Source: an uncultured Bacilli bacterium
GTDB taxonomy: Bacteria; Bacillota_I; Bacilli_A; RFN20; CAG-449
Length of the DNA stretch: 43,728 bases
Assembly (NCBI GenBank): GCA_944332225.1
Contig: CALVJO010000013.1
Span: 1-43,728 of the forward strand
Reading direction: 5' to 3'
The notes under the pieces are model-generated. The model did no database searches and was not told where the DNA came from. It saw only the letters and a list, made by a program, of their open reading frames with translations. Made by a program: the position numbers and the translations under genes. This document shows positions 19,064 through 27,366 of this stretch, piece after piece. Position 1 is the stretch's first letter. Each line of letters opens with the position of its first letter.

Positions 19064-19645
19064 TTAAGCAATTTTATCTGTGATTTCTAGAGAGAATGTT
19101 AATTGTAAGTTAAAGCTTGTAACTCTTTCTAATTCTGTAACCATAGCATCATATTGAGCATATGATTGAGGTTTCTGAACATAAGAGAACACTAAAGGAA
19201 TTTCAATTGAGGTATGTTCACCATCTAATTGTCCTGTAACTTGATTCTTCTCTTCATTTACTTCAACATAAGTACTTACTGTACCATCAGTAATAGCAAG
19301 ATCAATTGTGTAATCAAAATTAAACATGCTAAATGAGGTTGAATCATAATGTTCAATTTGAACATCAAGAACAGTTTTAGTAATTACAGCATCTTCAGCG
19401 TCATATACTGAAATTCCTGCATCAGGATTAGTCATATTAGCGACTCCACCTTGATCTAAATAAAGTGAGAAGGTAGTATCTGTAAGAGTTAATTTATAAC
19501 CATCGATTGCTGGAGCAGGTTCAATAGTTCCAGTTAAATTATTAACAATAGGTTCAACTGTAAAGACAAAAGCTGAAAATCCGGATCCAACGATTAAAGC
19601 TGATCCTAAGATAGGTAGCATAGCTACTAAAAGTTTTTTATTCAT
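19064..19645 (-). CDS. secreted protein with SipW-type signal peptide (small paralog C)
   Basis: 193 residues. The N-terminus MNKKLLVAMLPILGSALIVG, then SGFSAFVFT, is the pattern of TasA/CalY-like proteins cut by SipW-type peptidases. The mature part is acidic, Thr/Val-rich and beta-predicted, without cysteine. It shares LDQGGV (63-68) and a late KPxxYxxYxxM element with the 19679 gene, and ends in alternating hydrophobic residues (LQLTFSLEIT). By analogy with TasA it may form extracellular fibres, but overall similarity to TasA itself is not visible. It is the last gene of the operon, 33 bases after its neighbour, with AAGGAG upstream of the start. Confidence 0.75.
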   Translation of the reverse strand: MNKKLLVAMLPILGSALIVGSGFSAFVFTVEPIVNNLTGTIEPAPAIDGYKLTLTDTTFSLYLDQGGVANMTNPDAGISVYDAEDAVITKTVLDVQIEHYDSTSFSMFNFDYTIDLAITDGTVSTYVEVNEEKNQVTGQLDGEHTSIEIPLVFSYVQKPQSYAQYDAMVTELERVTSFNLQLTFSLEITDKIA

Positions 19646-19678
19646 ATTTACTCCTTCAAATAAATTAAATTATTAAGC

Positions 19679-20332
19679 TCAGGCACGATCAGAAATAGTA
19701 ATAGATGCATCAAAAGTAAGCTCTACAGCATTAGTAAGTCCAGCATAATAGCTGCTCATACTATTATATGTAGAAGCATCAGTTGGTTTTTTATCAGTCG
19801 CATAATGGAATACTTTTCCATCATCAGCAGTTGCATCTAAAGTGAAAGTGAAAACGTCTCCACTGTATGTGTAAGATAGATTACCCTCTGTAACTTTCAC
19901 GCCACTTTCTTGTAATTTAATACCAGAACCGGAAATACTTCCACTGCTTCCATTAGCTAAAGTAATGTAAGTTTCACCTTTAGTTATAGAAAGAGAGTAT
20001 TCTAAGGTAATATCATAAAGACTTAAATTAATGTTAGCATCTTTAGTCAAAGTGAAAGTGAATGCATCATCGTCATTATCTAAAGATGAACTAATTCCTG
20101 TAGCAACCTCAGTGTTATTAACTCCACCTTGATCAAGCGTTAATGTGAAATTTGTAACACCACCTGTCCATTCAAATTCCATTGTTTCAACAATGTCAGT
20201 TACTTTGACAGTTCCATTTAATTTTTGTTCTAAAGCAGCTGAGTTTGTAAACACCCATGCAGAGTAAGCGGATCCTACCATTACAACCGCGCCTAGTAAT
20301 GGAAGTAATGTGATTAATAATTTCTTTCTCAT
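19679..20332 (-). CDS. secreted protein with SipW-type signal peptide (small paralog B)
   Basis: 217 residues. The signal region MRKKLLITLLPLLGAVVMVG, then SAYSAWVFTN, closely matches that of the 19064 gene. The mature protein is rich in Thr, Ser, Gly and Asp with short alternating hydrophobic stretches, as in beta-sandwich fibre subunits. It contains LDQGGV (66-71) and KKPTDASTYNSM, both shared with its sibling. It ends TFDASITISDRA. There is no sortase motif, lipobox or second membrane helix, so retention at the surface would need polymerisation or binding to a partner. Strong AAGGAGG upstream. A hairpin at 20379-20402 separates it from the peptidase gene. Confidence 0.75.
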   Translation of the reverse strand: MRKKLLITLLPLLGAVVMVGSAYSAWVFTNSAALEQKLNGTVKVTDIVETMEFEWTGGVTNFTLTLDQGGVNNTEVATGISSSLDNDDDAFTFTLTKDANINLSLYDITLEYSLSITKGETYITLANGSSGSISGSGIKLQESGVKVTEGNLSYTYSGDVFTFTLDATADDGKVFHYATDKKPTDASTYNSMSSYYAGLTNAVELTFDASITISDRA

Positions 20333-20378
20333 CTTAATTTCCTCCTTGTTTAATACGTTTAATGAAAAAGTTCTTTAT

Positions 20379-20402
20379 GTTAAATCGGATACCGATTTTA
20401 AC
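20379..20402 (-). promoter_or_regulatory. intergenic hairpin between the signal-peptidase gene and paralog B
   Basis: AAATCGG (20382-20388) and CCGATTT (20392-20398) pair around a three-base loop and can be extended by GTT/AAC. There is no immediate U-run, so it is more likely an mRNA-processing or stabilising structure than a full terminator. It could let the two abundant fibre-type genes downstream be expressed at a different level from the peptidase. Confidence 0.5.
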
Positions 20403-20406
20403 CAAA

Positions 20407-22293
20407 TTAATTTCTAATATTAGAATCATCAGATTCTATATCAGTATTTTCTTCGTTTGAAGACTTATCAATTGTAGATTTATCTTCACTTTGTTCGTCA
20501 GTTGAAACTTCATAAACATCATTAGTTGATTCACTATTTAAATCAGCTTCAGTCAATATTTCTTCGTTAGAAGATTCGTCATCAGTTGGTTCAACTATCG
20601 TTTCTTCTTGATCAGATGAATCATCGTTCGTTGTTTCACTTTCTGATTCATCTTCTATTGATTCAACAGTATCTTCTTGAGAATCATTTACTGATTCATC
20701 ATTAGAATTTAATGTCTCTTCATCCTGAGATACTTCATCAATAGTATTTTCAAAATCATTAATTGAATCATTATCTAGTGATTCATTATCAATATTGTCA
20801 TTGGCGTCTTCAGCCGTTACATCATTTTCATTTAATTCTAGTGCTTCTTCACTTAATGAAATATCTTCTAATGAATCTTCAGCTTCATTTAATTTATCGC
20901 CTTCAATGATCTTTGATTCTTCTTTAACTAATCCATTGTCACGAAGCATCATATCGATTAAATTCTTAGCTCTCTTGAGAGATAAATCGGATCTAATTCT
21001 AAAGTAGATAGGTACCTCAGAATATTTAATCTTGTTATCCTCTTTGACATGAAGTATCTCACGTTGAACTTCTAATAAATCTAGTTTAATATGCATGATT
21101 AATGACTTACCACGAATCGTTAAAACCACATATTTAACTCTCTTTTTACGATAAGTATCGCAGGAATTAGAAACTCTAGAACGAAGTCCATTCATTAATA
21201 AATAGTTTTTAAGAATATAATATTTACTTTGTAAAGCTTCATCCGCGCGAGCTAATCTTTCTTTAAAGGTATAACGCTTTTCCTCTTGTTCAATTAATCT
21301 AGAGTCAATTAAATCATCTAAAACTTCAACTAATGGAATAACTGCTTTTTGATGAACCTCATCGATTCGATTCAAAGTGTTATAGTCAATATTAGGATAA
21401 ATCGCTACTTTTCTAGCTTCGATATGTTTGCTTAAAGCCATATCAAATAAGTCATAGATAATAATTAACAATATAGCTAAAGTAAAAGTGATAATTCCTA
21501 TGTTGCTTCTAACATAATTGATAGTTAATCCTAATCCAAAGTTAGAATAGCCATTATATTTACAAACTAATTGATCGATAGTTAAATTACGTTCCTCGGT
21601 GCTAGAAGTAAGGTTAGAATCACCTCTTAAAGTGTATAAAGTCTCACCGTCTTCTCCAACATCAATAGCGATGATTCTATGGATGATTAATTGATCATTG
21701 TCATTATAGTAGCCGACTATATCATATTGAGAAAGGTCATCTTCGCTTTCAATAGGAGTGACTCCAATAAGTGACATAGGAGCAATTTGGTCATCTAAAT
21801 TATTATCAAATAGATAAGTATTGTTTTCATTTTTCTCTTCCATTGAACCAGTTTGAATTACTACATAAGCTGTATCGCCTAGATAGAATAAATCACCTTG
21901 GCTTCTTACATAGATAGAAGTAGCCATAATTCCGATGAAAACTAAAGCAAAGATAAATAAGATTACATTAAAGATAGCCCTAAAGAAACTATGCATTTTC
22001 TTGGTTTTCTCAGCATGAGAAGATATTGAATAGAAAGTATCATATTTTTTTCTCTTAGAAAGGTGAACATTATTAATAAACTCATCATTATTTTTAAAAT
22101 ATGATTTGTGTTCTAAATGAACATCTTTATTAATATTTTGATCTTCTAATTCGTTATCAATGCACTTTTTATAATAGTTAAAATAAATAGCAAAAAGACT
22201 AACCAATGTTATAAAGAGCAAGCAAATTACTACGACAGAAATCGTAAATGAGATATTTTCAATTTTTTGTACTGATGAAAGTGTTATAAACAT
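20407..22293 (-). CDS. SipW/ER-type signal peptidase I fused to an extra domain and acidic tail
   Basis: 628 residues, against roughly 190 for SipW. After an extra N-terminal helix (14-36) and a basic loop, a second helix (103-127) leads into the peptidase: catalytic Ser in QTGSM (S150), His in IIHRII (H205) and Asp in LRGDSN (D225). This is the Ser-His-Asp arrangement of archaeal/ER-type enzymes. A helix (264-284) follows. Residues about 341-457 form an added domain (KERLARADEALQSKYYILK through RAKNLIDMMLRDNGL) that I recall from many Bacillota proteins of unknown role, often in several copies. The tail (460-628) is almost all Asp, Glu, Ser, Asn and Thr. It should cleave the four secreted proteins encoded around it. 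Confidence 0.85.
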   Translation of the reverse strand: MFITLSSVQKIENISFTISVVVICLLFITLVSLFAIYFNYYKKCIDNELEDQNINKDVHLEHKSYFKNNDEFINNVHLSKRKKYDTFYSISSHAEKTKKMHSFFRAIFNVILFIFALVFIGIMATSIYVRSQGDLFYLGDTAYVVIQTGSMEEKNENNTYLFDNNLDDQIAPMSLIGVTPIESEDDLSQYDIVGYYNDNDQLIIHRIIAIDVGEDGETLYTLRGDSNLTSSTEERNLTIDQLVCKYNGYSNFGLGLTINYVRSNIGIITFTLAILLIIIYDLFDMALSKHIEARKVAIYPNIDYNTLNRIDEVHQKAVIPLVEVLDDLIDSRLIEQEEKRYTFKERLARADEALQSKYYILKNYLLMNGLRSRVSNSCDTYRKKRVKYVVLTIRGKSLIMHIKLDLLEVQREILHVKEDNKIKYSEVPIYFRIRSDLSLKRAKNLIDMMLRDNGLVKEESKIIEGDKLNEAEDSLEDISLSEEALELNENDVTAEDANDNIDNESLDNDSINDFENTIDEVSQDEETLNSNDESVNDSQEDTVESIEDESESETTNDDSSDQEETIVEPTDDESSNEEILTEADLNSESTNDVYEVSTDEQSEDKSTIDKSSNEENTDIESDDSNIRN

Positions 22294-22305
22294 AAAATAC
22301 CCCCT

Positions 22306-24681
22306 TTAAGCACTTGGCTTATCGCAAACTACAAATATATAGTTCTTATCAACGACGAAATCTTGATAATTTTCTAATGTTATATATCTTCCAGATACAT
22401 ATTCCATTAAACATTGATTATTATTATCTAGCTCTTGAATGTATTGACCCAAAGTTCCTTGAGTACCAGCACCGCTATCGTTTAAGAAATCCATAGTAGA
22501 TGAAAGTCTAGTTCCTTGAGAAAGATTCCATATTCTTCTACTATATCCTTCATCACCATCCAAGTAATTTGGATTAATTCCACTAGCATCTTGATAAACT
22601 ATGTCATTTTCAGAATCATAAATATTGATGAACAAATCATTAAATTGATATGCATAAAGAGTGATGCTGGCCGGCTTTGATTGCACGTTATTAGAAAAAT
22701 CATATCGGTTATTAGTATCACCAAATGAAAATGGATCATAACTTACTTTAATATATAGATTATATGTTCCTGAATTATTGTATATTTCACTATCATCATT
22801 GGTTTGATAAAGCCTTGTGCCATTCGTGGATCCATCATCATTATATTCAGGTGCTTTAATTAACGAATCTGACAAATAATATTCTTCGTTTGGTGTCTCA
22901 CCTTCATAACCAACAATAATTGTCGGCCATCCTGTACCTATATTTGTATCATCATCAGTTTGCAATTGATACGTCATTCCGTCTTCAGGCAACAACTGAA
23001 CAGCAAATTTGTTATTTTCAATCACATTTTGAACACCATTATATTCAAATTCTGTACTAGTAGTTGGATCTAAATATACATCTCGTAAAATATAGTCGTT
23101 TTTTTGATCGCCCATACCAACACGAGTGAAAATGCTATCAGAATACCTATATGAATAAGTTCCAGTTGTGCCTCCAAGCAATCTAGGTTCAAATAATCTC
23201 TCATAGACAATATAATATTGCCTCGAAAAATAGTTGGAACGCCACCCATCTTGTATTCTACCACAAACTAAATCAGATAGCCGGACATCATAAATATTAA
23301 CGTTGTAGTCTTCACTATTAGCTAATGCGTAATTAATTTTATCTATTTCTCCTGCATTAATTTCTTTAGCATCTCTAAGCTGACCATAATTATCATATTC
23401 ATCAAACCATCCTCCTCCTACACTACCGATAGAAGAATCATCATTATTTGACTTAACAATAATATAAATATTATATCGACCAGACGAAATGCCTAAGTTT
23501 AATAAATGTTCGCTATATACATTATAATTATCACTACTTGAATTAAGATTTGAATTATAATAAATATGCTCGTATTGGTTATTATTCATGCTCATTCCGC
23601 TAGTTGGTGAGACTCGAGGATAAACCCAGTCAGGAGTTTCATAACTTGTTGGATCTGAAGATAAATAATAGGTGTAGTTTTGATATTCCTCTGCATCGAA
23701 AACATAATTTGTTATCGAATAAACATTAAATTTATCACCAACGGCTCGTTGTACTTCAGAAGTTAATTCACCTTCATAAGCTGCATAACCTAAAAGTTCT
23801 TTTTCATCTTTACTATCTACGCTATAGAAAGACATTTCATCTTTAATATTATTTGTCGATAAATTAATGTAATTTTTACCAATAGTATAAACTGGATAAA
23901 AGAATAAACAATTTTTTCCATCAATAGGTACAGAAAATTCATCATAAATTTCTAAAAGAGAATTAGCATAAAATGATGTGAATTGTTTTGTACTATCACT
24001 CATACTATATGTAGAAGGATAATATCCCTCAACTTTATATCCCGTTGTTGTCTCAGTTGACTCTGAGTTGTTATCAAGTCGGAAATTTCCACTTTGCAAT
24101 TGATTAGAAGTTGGCCAATTACTTACATTATTTAATGCATATACAGGTTCAGCAAAAGGAGTATAGCATAAGAAACTTATATCGTAAGCGCTGGTGCTAC
24201 TACTAGCATGATCATAAATATTTAAGGTTCGTGGTTCACCTATTTCATCAAGTTGTAGCAATGATATTTCAGCTACGTTTTCAATTTTTTTGAAGTAACG
24301 GTTATTGTCTTCATTAATATCATTAGTTAATAGATTGCCACTTCCATCATAGAAGGCTCCAAAATGAGCGTTTTGAGCATTCATTGTCGTTTCGATATTT
24401 TGATAATAATAACGATTTTCATCAAACGATACACCACGTTCAACCGACTGAGCCATAAAATATACATCGTAGTATTTAGTGCCAGTAGTTCCGGTATCAC
24501 CTTGCTCGCCAAAAACAGCATTTTGTCTAATCGGATCGGCTCTAGTTGGAACATCACTAATCTCCGTAGATGTATTCGTGTCACCAAAATAGAAATCCGC
24601 GTATCCAAAAGAGACTAACGTTCCTAAAGATAACACAGCTAGTAAGAGGACAAAGAAATACTTTTTAAAATAAAGTTTCAT
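22306..24681 (-). CDS. large secreted surface protein with SipW-type signal peptide
   Basis: 791 residues. The signal peptide (1-28: KKYFFVLLLAVLSLGTLVSF ending GYA, then DFYFGD) resembles SipW substrates. The mature part is rich in Tyr, Asn, Ser and Asp and beta-predicted. Elements such as GRYNIYIIVKSNND and GTYNLYIKVSYDPF, plus an N-terminal KYYDVYFMAQSVERG, suggest repeated beta-sandwich modules. No LPXTG, lipobox, membrane anchor or known adhesin domain is visible. It overlaps the preceding gene by one base (TAATG) and has GGAGG upstream. The position beside the peptidase suggests a matrix or adhesin subunit, possibly the anchor or tip for the small paralogs. Function unproven. Confidence 0.7.
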   Translation of the reverse strand: MKLYFKKYFFVLLLAVLSLGTLVSFGYADFYFGDTNTSTEISDVPTRADPIRQNAVFGEQGDTGTTGTKYYDVYFMAQSVERGVSFDENRYYYQNIETTMNAQNAHFGAFYDGSGNLLTNDINEDNNRYFKKIENVAEISLLQLDEIGEPRTLNIYDHASSSTSAYDISFLCYTPFAEPVYALNNVSNWPTSNQLQSGNFRLDNNSESTETTTGYKVEGYYPSTYSMSDSTKQFTSFYANSLLEIYDEFSVPIDGKNCLFFYPVYTIGKNYINLSTNNIKDEMSFYSVDSKDEKELLGYAAYEGELTSEVQRAVGDKFNVYSITNYVFDAEEYQNYTYYLSSDPTSYETPDWVYPRVSPTSGMSMNNNQYEHIYYNSNLNSSSDNYNVYSEHLLNLGISSGRYNIYIIVKSNNDDSSIGSVGGGWFDEYDNYGQLRDAKEINAGEIDKINYALANSEDYNVNIYDVRLSDLVCGRIQDGWRSNYFSRQYYIVYERLFEPRLLGGTTGTYSYRYSDSIFTRVGMGDQKNDYILRDVYLDPTTSTEFEYNGVQNVIENNKFAVQLLPEDGMTYQLQTDDDTNIGTGWPTIIVGYEGETPNEEYYLSDSLIKAPEYNDDGSTNGTRLYQTNDDSEIYNNSGTYNLYIKVSYDPFSFGDTNNRYDFSNNVQSKPASITLYAYQFNDLFINIYDSENDIVYQDASGINPNYLDGDEGYSRRIWNLSQGTRLSSTMDFLNDSGAGTQGTLGQYIQELDNNNQCLMEYVSGRYITLENYQDFVVDKNYIFVVCDKPSA

Positions 24682-25334
24682 TAGTTATTACCTCCTATAT
24701 TACTGATTGATAAATTTAAAGAAACAGTTATAGAGCAAGTGCAATTTTCACAATTATTAATAAAATCTCCATATGAAGCAGAATCTAAAGGCTTGCTTCC
24801 ATCGATCCAGTGATAAATAGGAGTAATATCCAAATTTAATCCAGAATCACTTTGAGTTTCCATAATTTGTTCATAACTTAAAACTAAGTTTTTTAGAATT
24901 GTTTCTTCTTCACCAATTCTAAATCCTTGAGGATCTAGATAATCACTGTAATCAAAAGAACAACCATCAACATTAACGATATTTGTACTTATCGAAAAAG
25001 TGATTTCCGTATTGGTTACATATGGTACATCTTTAAAATTAAGATGAAGAGATGGCATAAAAGTTATTCCTTCTTCATTTGAAGTAACTTGTTGCTCATT
25101 TCCTTCTTCAAAAACAATTCTTAAATCATGGTAAAGATTATCATCCCAAGAATAAGTAATTGTTCCTAATGAATCGTAATAAGGTTTAACGTCGACACTT
25201 TGAGAATATATTCTTTCATCGATAGTATATTCACCATTAAGAAATCCCCATAATGAAAAACCAGTTGCAATCAAAGTTGATGAAGCAACTAATGGAATAA
25301 ATATAGCAATTATAGTTCTTTTAAGTCTCAACAT
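24681..25334 (-). CDS. secreted protein with SipW-type signal peptide (small paralog A, first gene of operon)
   Basis: 217 residues. The hydrophobic leader (7-30: TIIAIFIPLVASSTLIATGF, then SLWGF) keeps the late aromatic residues of the other two small proteins. Position-equivalent but diverged elements are present: FEEGNEQQ near 75-82 where the siblings have LDQGGV, and GSKPLDSASYGDF late in the protein. It has a cluster of cysteines near the end (CENCTC) that the other two lack, so disulphide bonding or metal binding is possible. It is the first gene after the proposed phase-variable promoter. Its start has AGGGG at short spacing, which is unusual and may limit translation. Confidence 0.7.
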   Translation of the reverse strand: MLRLKRTIIAIFIPLVASSTLIATGFSLWGFLNGEYTIDERIYSQSVDVKPYYDSLGTITYSWDDNLYHDLRIVFEEGNEQQVTSNEEGITFMPSLHLNFKDVPYVTNTEITFSISTNIVNVDGCSFDYSDYLDPQGFRIGEEETILKNLVLSYEQIMETQSDSGLNLDITPIYHWIDGSKPLDSASYGDFINNCENCTCSITVSLNLSISNIGGNN

Positions 25335-25403
25335 TTACCCCTCGCTGTTGGAAATAAAAGTTAGCAAAACATTTTACCCCACTTCTTTTCGCGAACTTAA
25401 ATT

Positions 25404-25427
25404 ACTATAACCCCCCCCCGTCGTCAA
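25404..25427 (-). promoter_or_regulatory. putative phase-variable promoter of the surface-protein operon
   Basis: On the minus strand TTGACG (plus positions 25422-25427) and TATAGT (25404-25409) are separated by only 12 bases, nine of which are a run of G. Adding four or five G would give the optimal 16-17 base spacing. The predicted start is about 70 bases upstream of the first ATG. The -35 box lies in a small inverted repeat (CGTC-AA-GACG, 25422-25431). A second possible promoter (TTCAAT, 16 bases, TACAAT) lies further upstream; its transcript would cross the G-run. Confidence 0.5.
25411..25419. repeat. homopolymeric tract of nine C (nine G on the coding strand)
   Basis: A run of nine identical C in a region of roughly 25% GC, not inside any gene and with no counterpart elsewhere in the window (the six-G run near 1305 is part of a tRNA). 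Such tracts change length by slipped-strand mispairing. Confidence 0.9.
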
Positions 25428-25578
25428 GACGTCATTAAAAAAAAGAACATTAAATTGTATAAATTTGCGAAAAATATTGAATTTTGCAGGGTTTTACTGT
25501 GCAAAAATGAATTTTTTGATTATTATTTTTCAATTGTATTTAACGTTTTAATAGTAAAAAACTAATTATTAATAATGA

Positions 25579-27366
25579 TTATATAGCTACCATGTAGAAT
25601 AGAAACGAACTGATCACAAAGGTGAAAATACTAGCTAAAGAAACAAAGTTAACAATCTTAGAAAAGCTAATCATTCTAGATGATTTTATTAATAATTGAT
25701 TATCGCTTGTGATAATAGGTGTTTTTCCTTCACTAATTGAAGTTAGATTATCATCATGAATCTTTTTTCTTTCTAACATGAATTCATCAATCAAATCAAT
25801 TTGTCGACCGATAAAATAAACGCAAGGTAAGATGATAGGGACTATATATCTAAAGTCCATCGAGCAACCAAATGGCATCGATATTTGTAAATAGATAAAT
25901 AAGATGGCCATTCCTCCAATTATTGATAAGAAAGCTCCATCTTCAAAATGGAATTTCTTTTTATAGATAGAGTAGATGATGAATATGAACATCATGAAAT
26001 AGACAAAATAAATGCTAATTAAGGAGATTAAACCAAATCCTTCTCCGTTATAATAGGCAAATTCACCGAATATTGAGGATTTTAAAGCGTAAGTAAATAA
26101 ATTATAGTTATCTCCAGCATTACACCAGATAGAGAAGAAGTCAGTATAATAAAATGGTGATATAAATCTCATGATGAAGTTATAGAAACCGTTATTATAG
26201 ATGATTCCTACATTATTTTCATCGTAATAAACTATATCATTAGGTTTATTAGTAAGCACCCAATTTCTAGAACCTATAAATAATGCTGAATTTAATCGAT
26301 CGAAAACATAATTATATGGTAATCCATATACATTATGTAAATAGACGTTCCACCATAACCCTAGCGGCGCGCAGATCAATAAAAACGTCACGAATTGTAA
26401 GGTTAAATTAATAATTTTCTTTTTGTCTTTACTTAAGATAGTCTTGATATAGATGATAGTAAAGATAACTCCAATACCAAGACAGATGGTAGCTGAAGAT
26501 AATTTGCTAGCTAAAGCTAAGCCGATAAATAAGCTAGTTAGAAGAATATCTAACCACTTCATGCCTTTAAGCAACCACTTAACAAAGAAATATAAGGCGA
26601 TAAAAGAAAACATGATAGATATTCCATCGTTATTTAATTGACCTGACAATTGAGCTAGACGAGGAAATAAGGCTCCAACTAAGCAAGCAAAGATCTTAGC
26701 TTTATCTGATAAGGAAGTTAATAATATAGTCTTACAGATAAAGTAAGAAGATATAAACATATAAAAGCAGGCTAATATTTGACATGATGAATATAAATCT
26801 TCAGTTGTAGCTTTAAGAGATTCAACTGGGCATAAAGCATCAAAGATATGCATGAACACAGCTTGAACAAAAGCGTTGAATGGAGGGTGATAAAACTGAT
26901 AGATAGTATTTTCATCTATATGGTGATCTGGTAGTTTCCATGTTTCATAGATTGCTAAAGCGTAATCATAATGCGCGTCATTATTAGTTGACCAAGTATC
27001 GTGCTGCCTAGTGTGACCTGAAGTATATAGTAGATAAGTTAAATGAACGATGAAAGCTAATATTAATATAAAGATGATGGTTCTTTTAAAATCCATCTTT
27101 TGTTTATAACGTAAATAAAAATAGCTAATAGAAGTTATAGCTAAAAGGACGCATCCAACGCATCTAGCGATTGCTCCATCATCAGTCATATAGACTCGAT
27201 TCATCGGTTTAAAGATGATGTAGCAAACAAAAATAATGATGAAAGCTGCAACAAAAAGTCCTATTTCTTTAAGAATAATTAACTTATTATCTTTAAATAA
27301 TTTAGAATTACTCTGATTCGTTTGATTCGTGATAATCTTGTTCAGTGTTAACGTTGAAGACATCAT
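25579..27366 (-). CDS. polytopic membrane glycosyltransferase, GT-C / GT39-like
   Basis: 595 residues from the ATG at 27366, which has GAGGAG five bases upstream. About a dozen hydrophobic helices are visible. A large first extracytoplasmic loop contains HTRQHDTWSTNNDAHYDYALAIYETWKLPD, then YQFYHPPF. This fits GT-C enzymes, which use lipid-linked sugars and have acidic residues in this loop. A WNxYLHNVYGLPYNYV loop follows. The start lies 59 bases inside the 3' end of the oxidoreductase gene, so the two are coupled. It probably adds sugars to a surface glycan, lipid or secreted protein; the acceptor is unknown. The surface-protein operon begins 245 bases downstream. Confidence 0.7.
   Translation of the reverse strand: MMSSTLTLNKIITNQTNQSNSKLFKDNKLIILKEIGLFVAAFIIIFVCYIIFKPMNRVYMTDDGAIARCVGCVLLAITSISYFYLRYKQKMDFKRTIIFILILAFIVHLTYLLYTSGHTRQHDTWSTNNDAHYDYALAIYETWKLPDHHIDENTIYQFYHPPFNAFVQAVFMHIFDALCPVESLKATTEDLYSSCQILACFYMFISSYFICKTILLTSLSDKAKIFACLVGALFPRLAQLSGQLNNDGISIMFSFIALYFFVKWLLKGMKWLDILLTSLFIGLALASKLSSATICLGIGVIFTIIYIKTILSKDKKKIINLTLQFVTFLLICAPLGLWWNVYLHNVYGLPYNYVFDRLNSALFIGSRNWVLTNKPNDIVYYDENNVGIIYNNGFYNFIMRFISPFYYTDFFSIWCNAGDNYNLFTYALKSSIFGEFAYYNGEGFGLISLISIYFVYFMMFIFIIYSIYKKKFHFEDGAFLSIIGGMAILFIYLQISMPFGCSMDFRYIVPIILPCVYFIGRQIDLIDEFMLERKKIHDDNLTSISEGKTPIITSDNQLLIKSSRMISFSKIVNFVSLASIFTFVISSFLFYMVAI

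Noticed and set aside
20795-21007. Plus-strand frame rich in Ser within the signal-peptidase gene
   Set aside because: It mirrors the Asp/Glu-rich acidic tail coding region and has no ribosome binding site.
25435-25578. Invertible promoter element
   Set aside because: I looked for inverted repeats flanking the promoter that could support inversion and found only the short CGTC-AA-GACG palindrome; no recombinase is encoded nearby.
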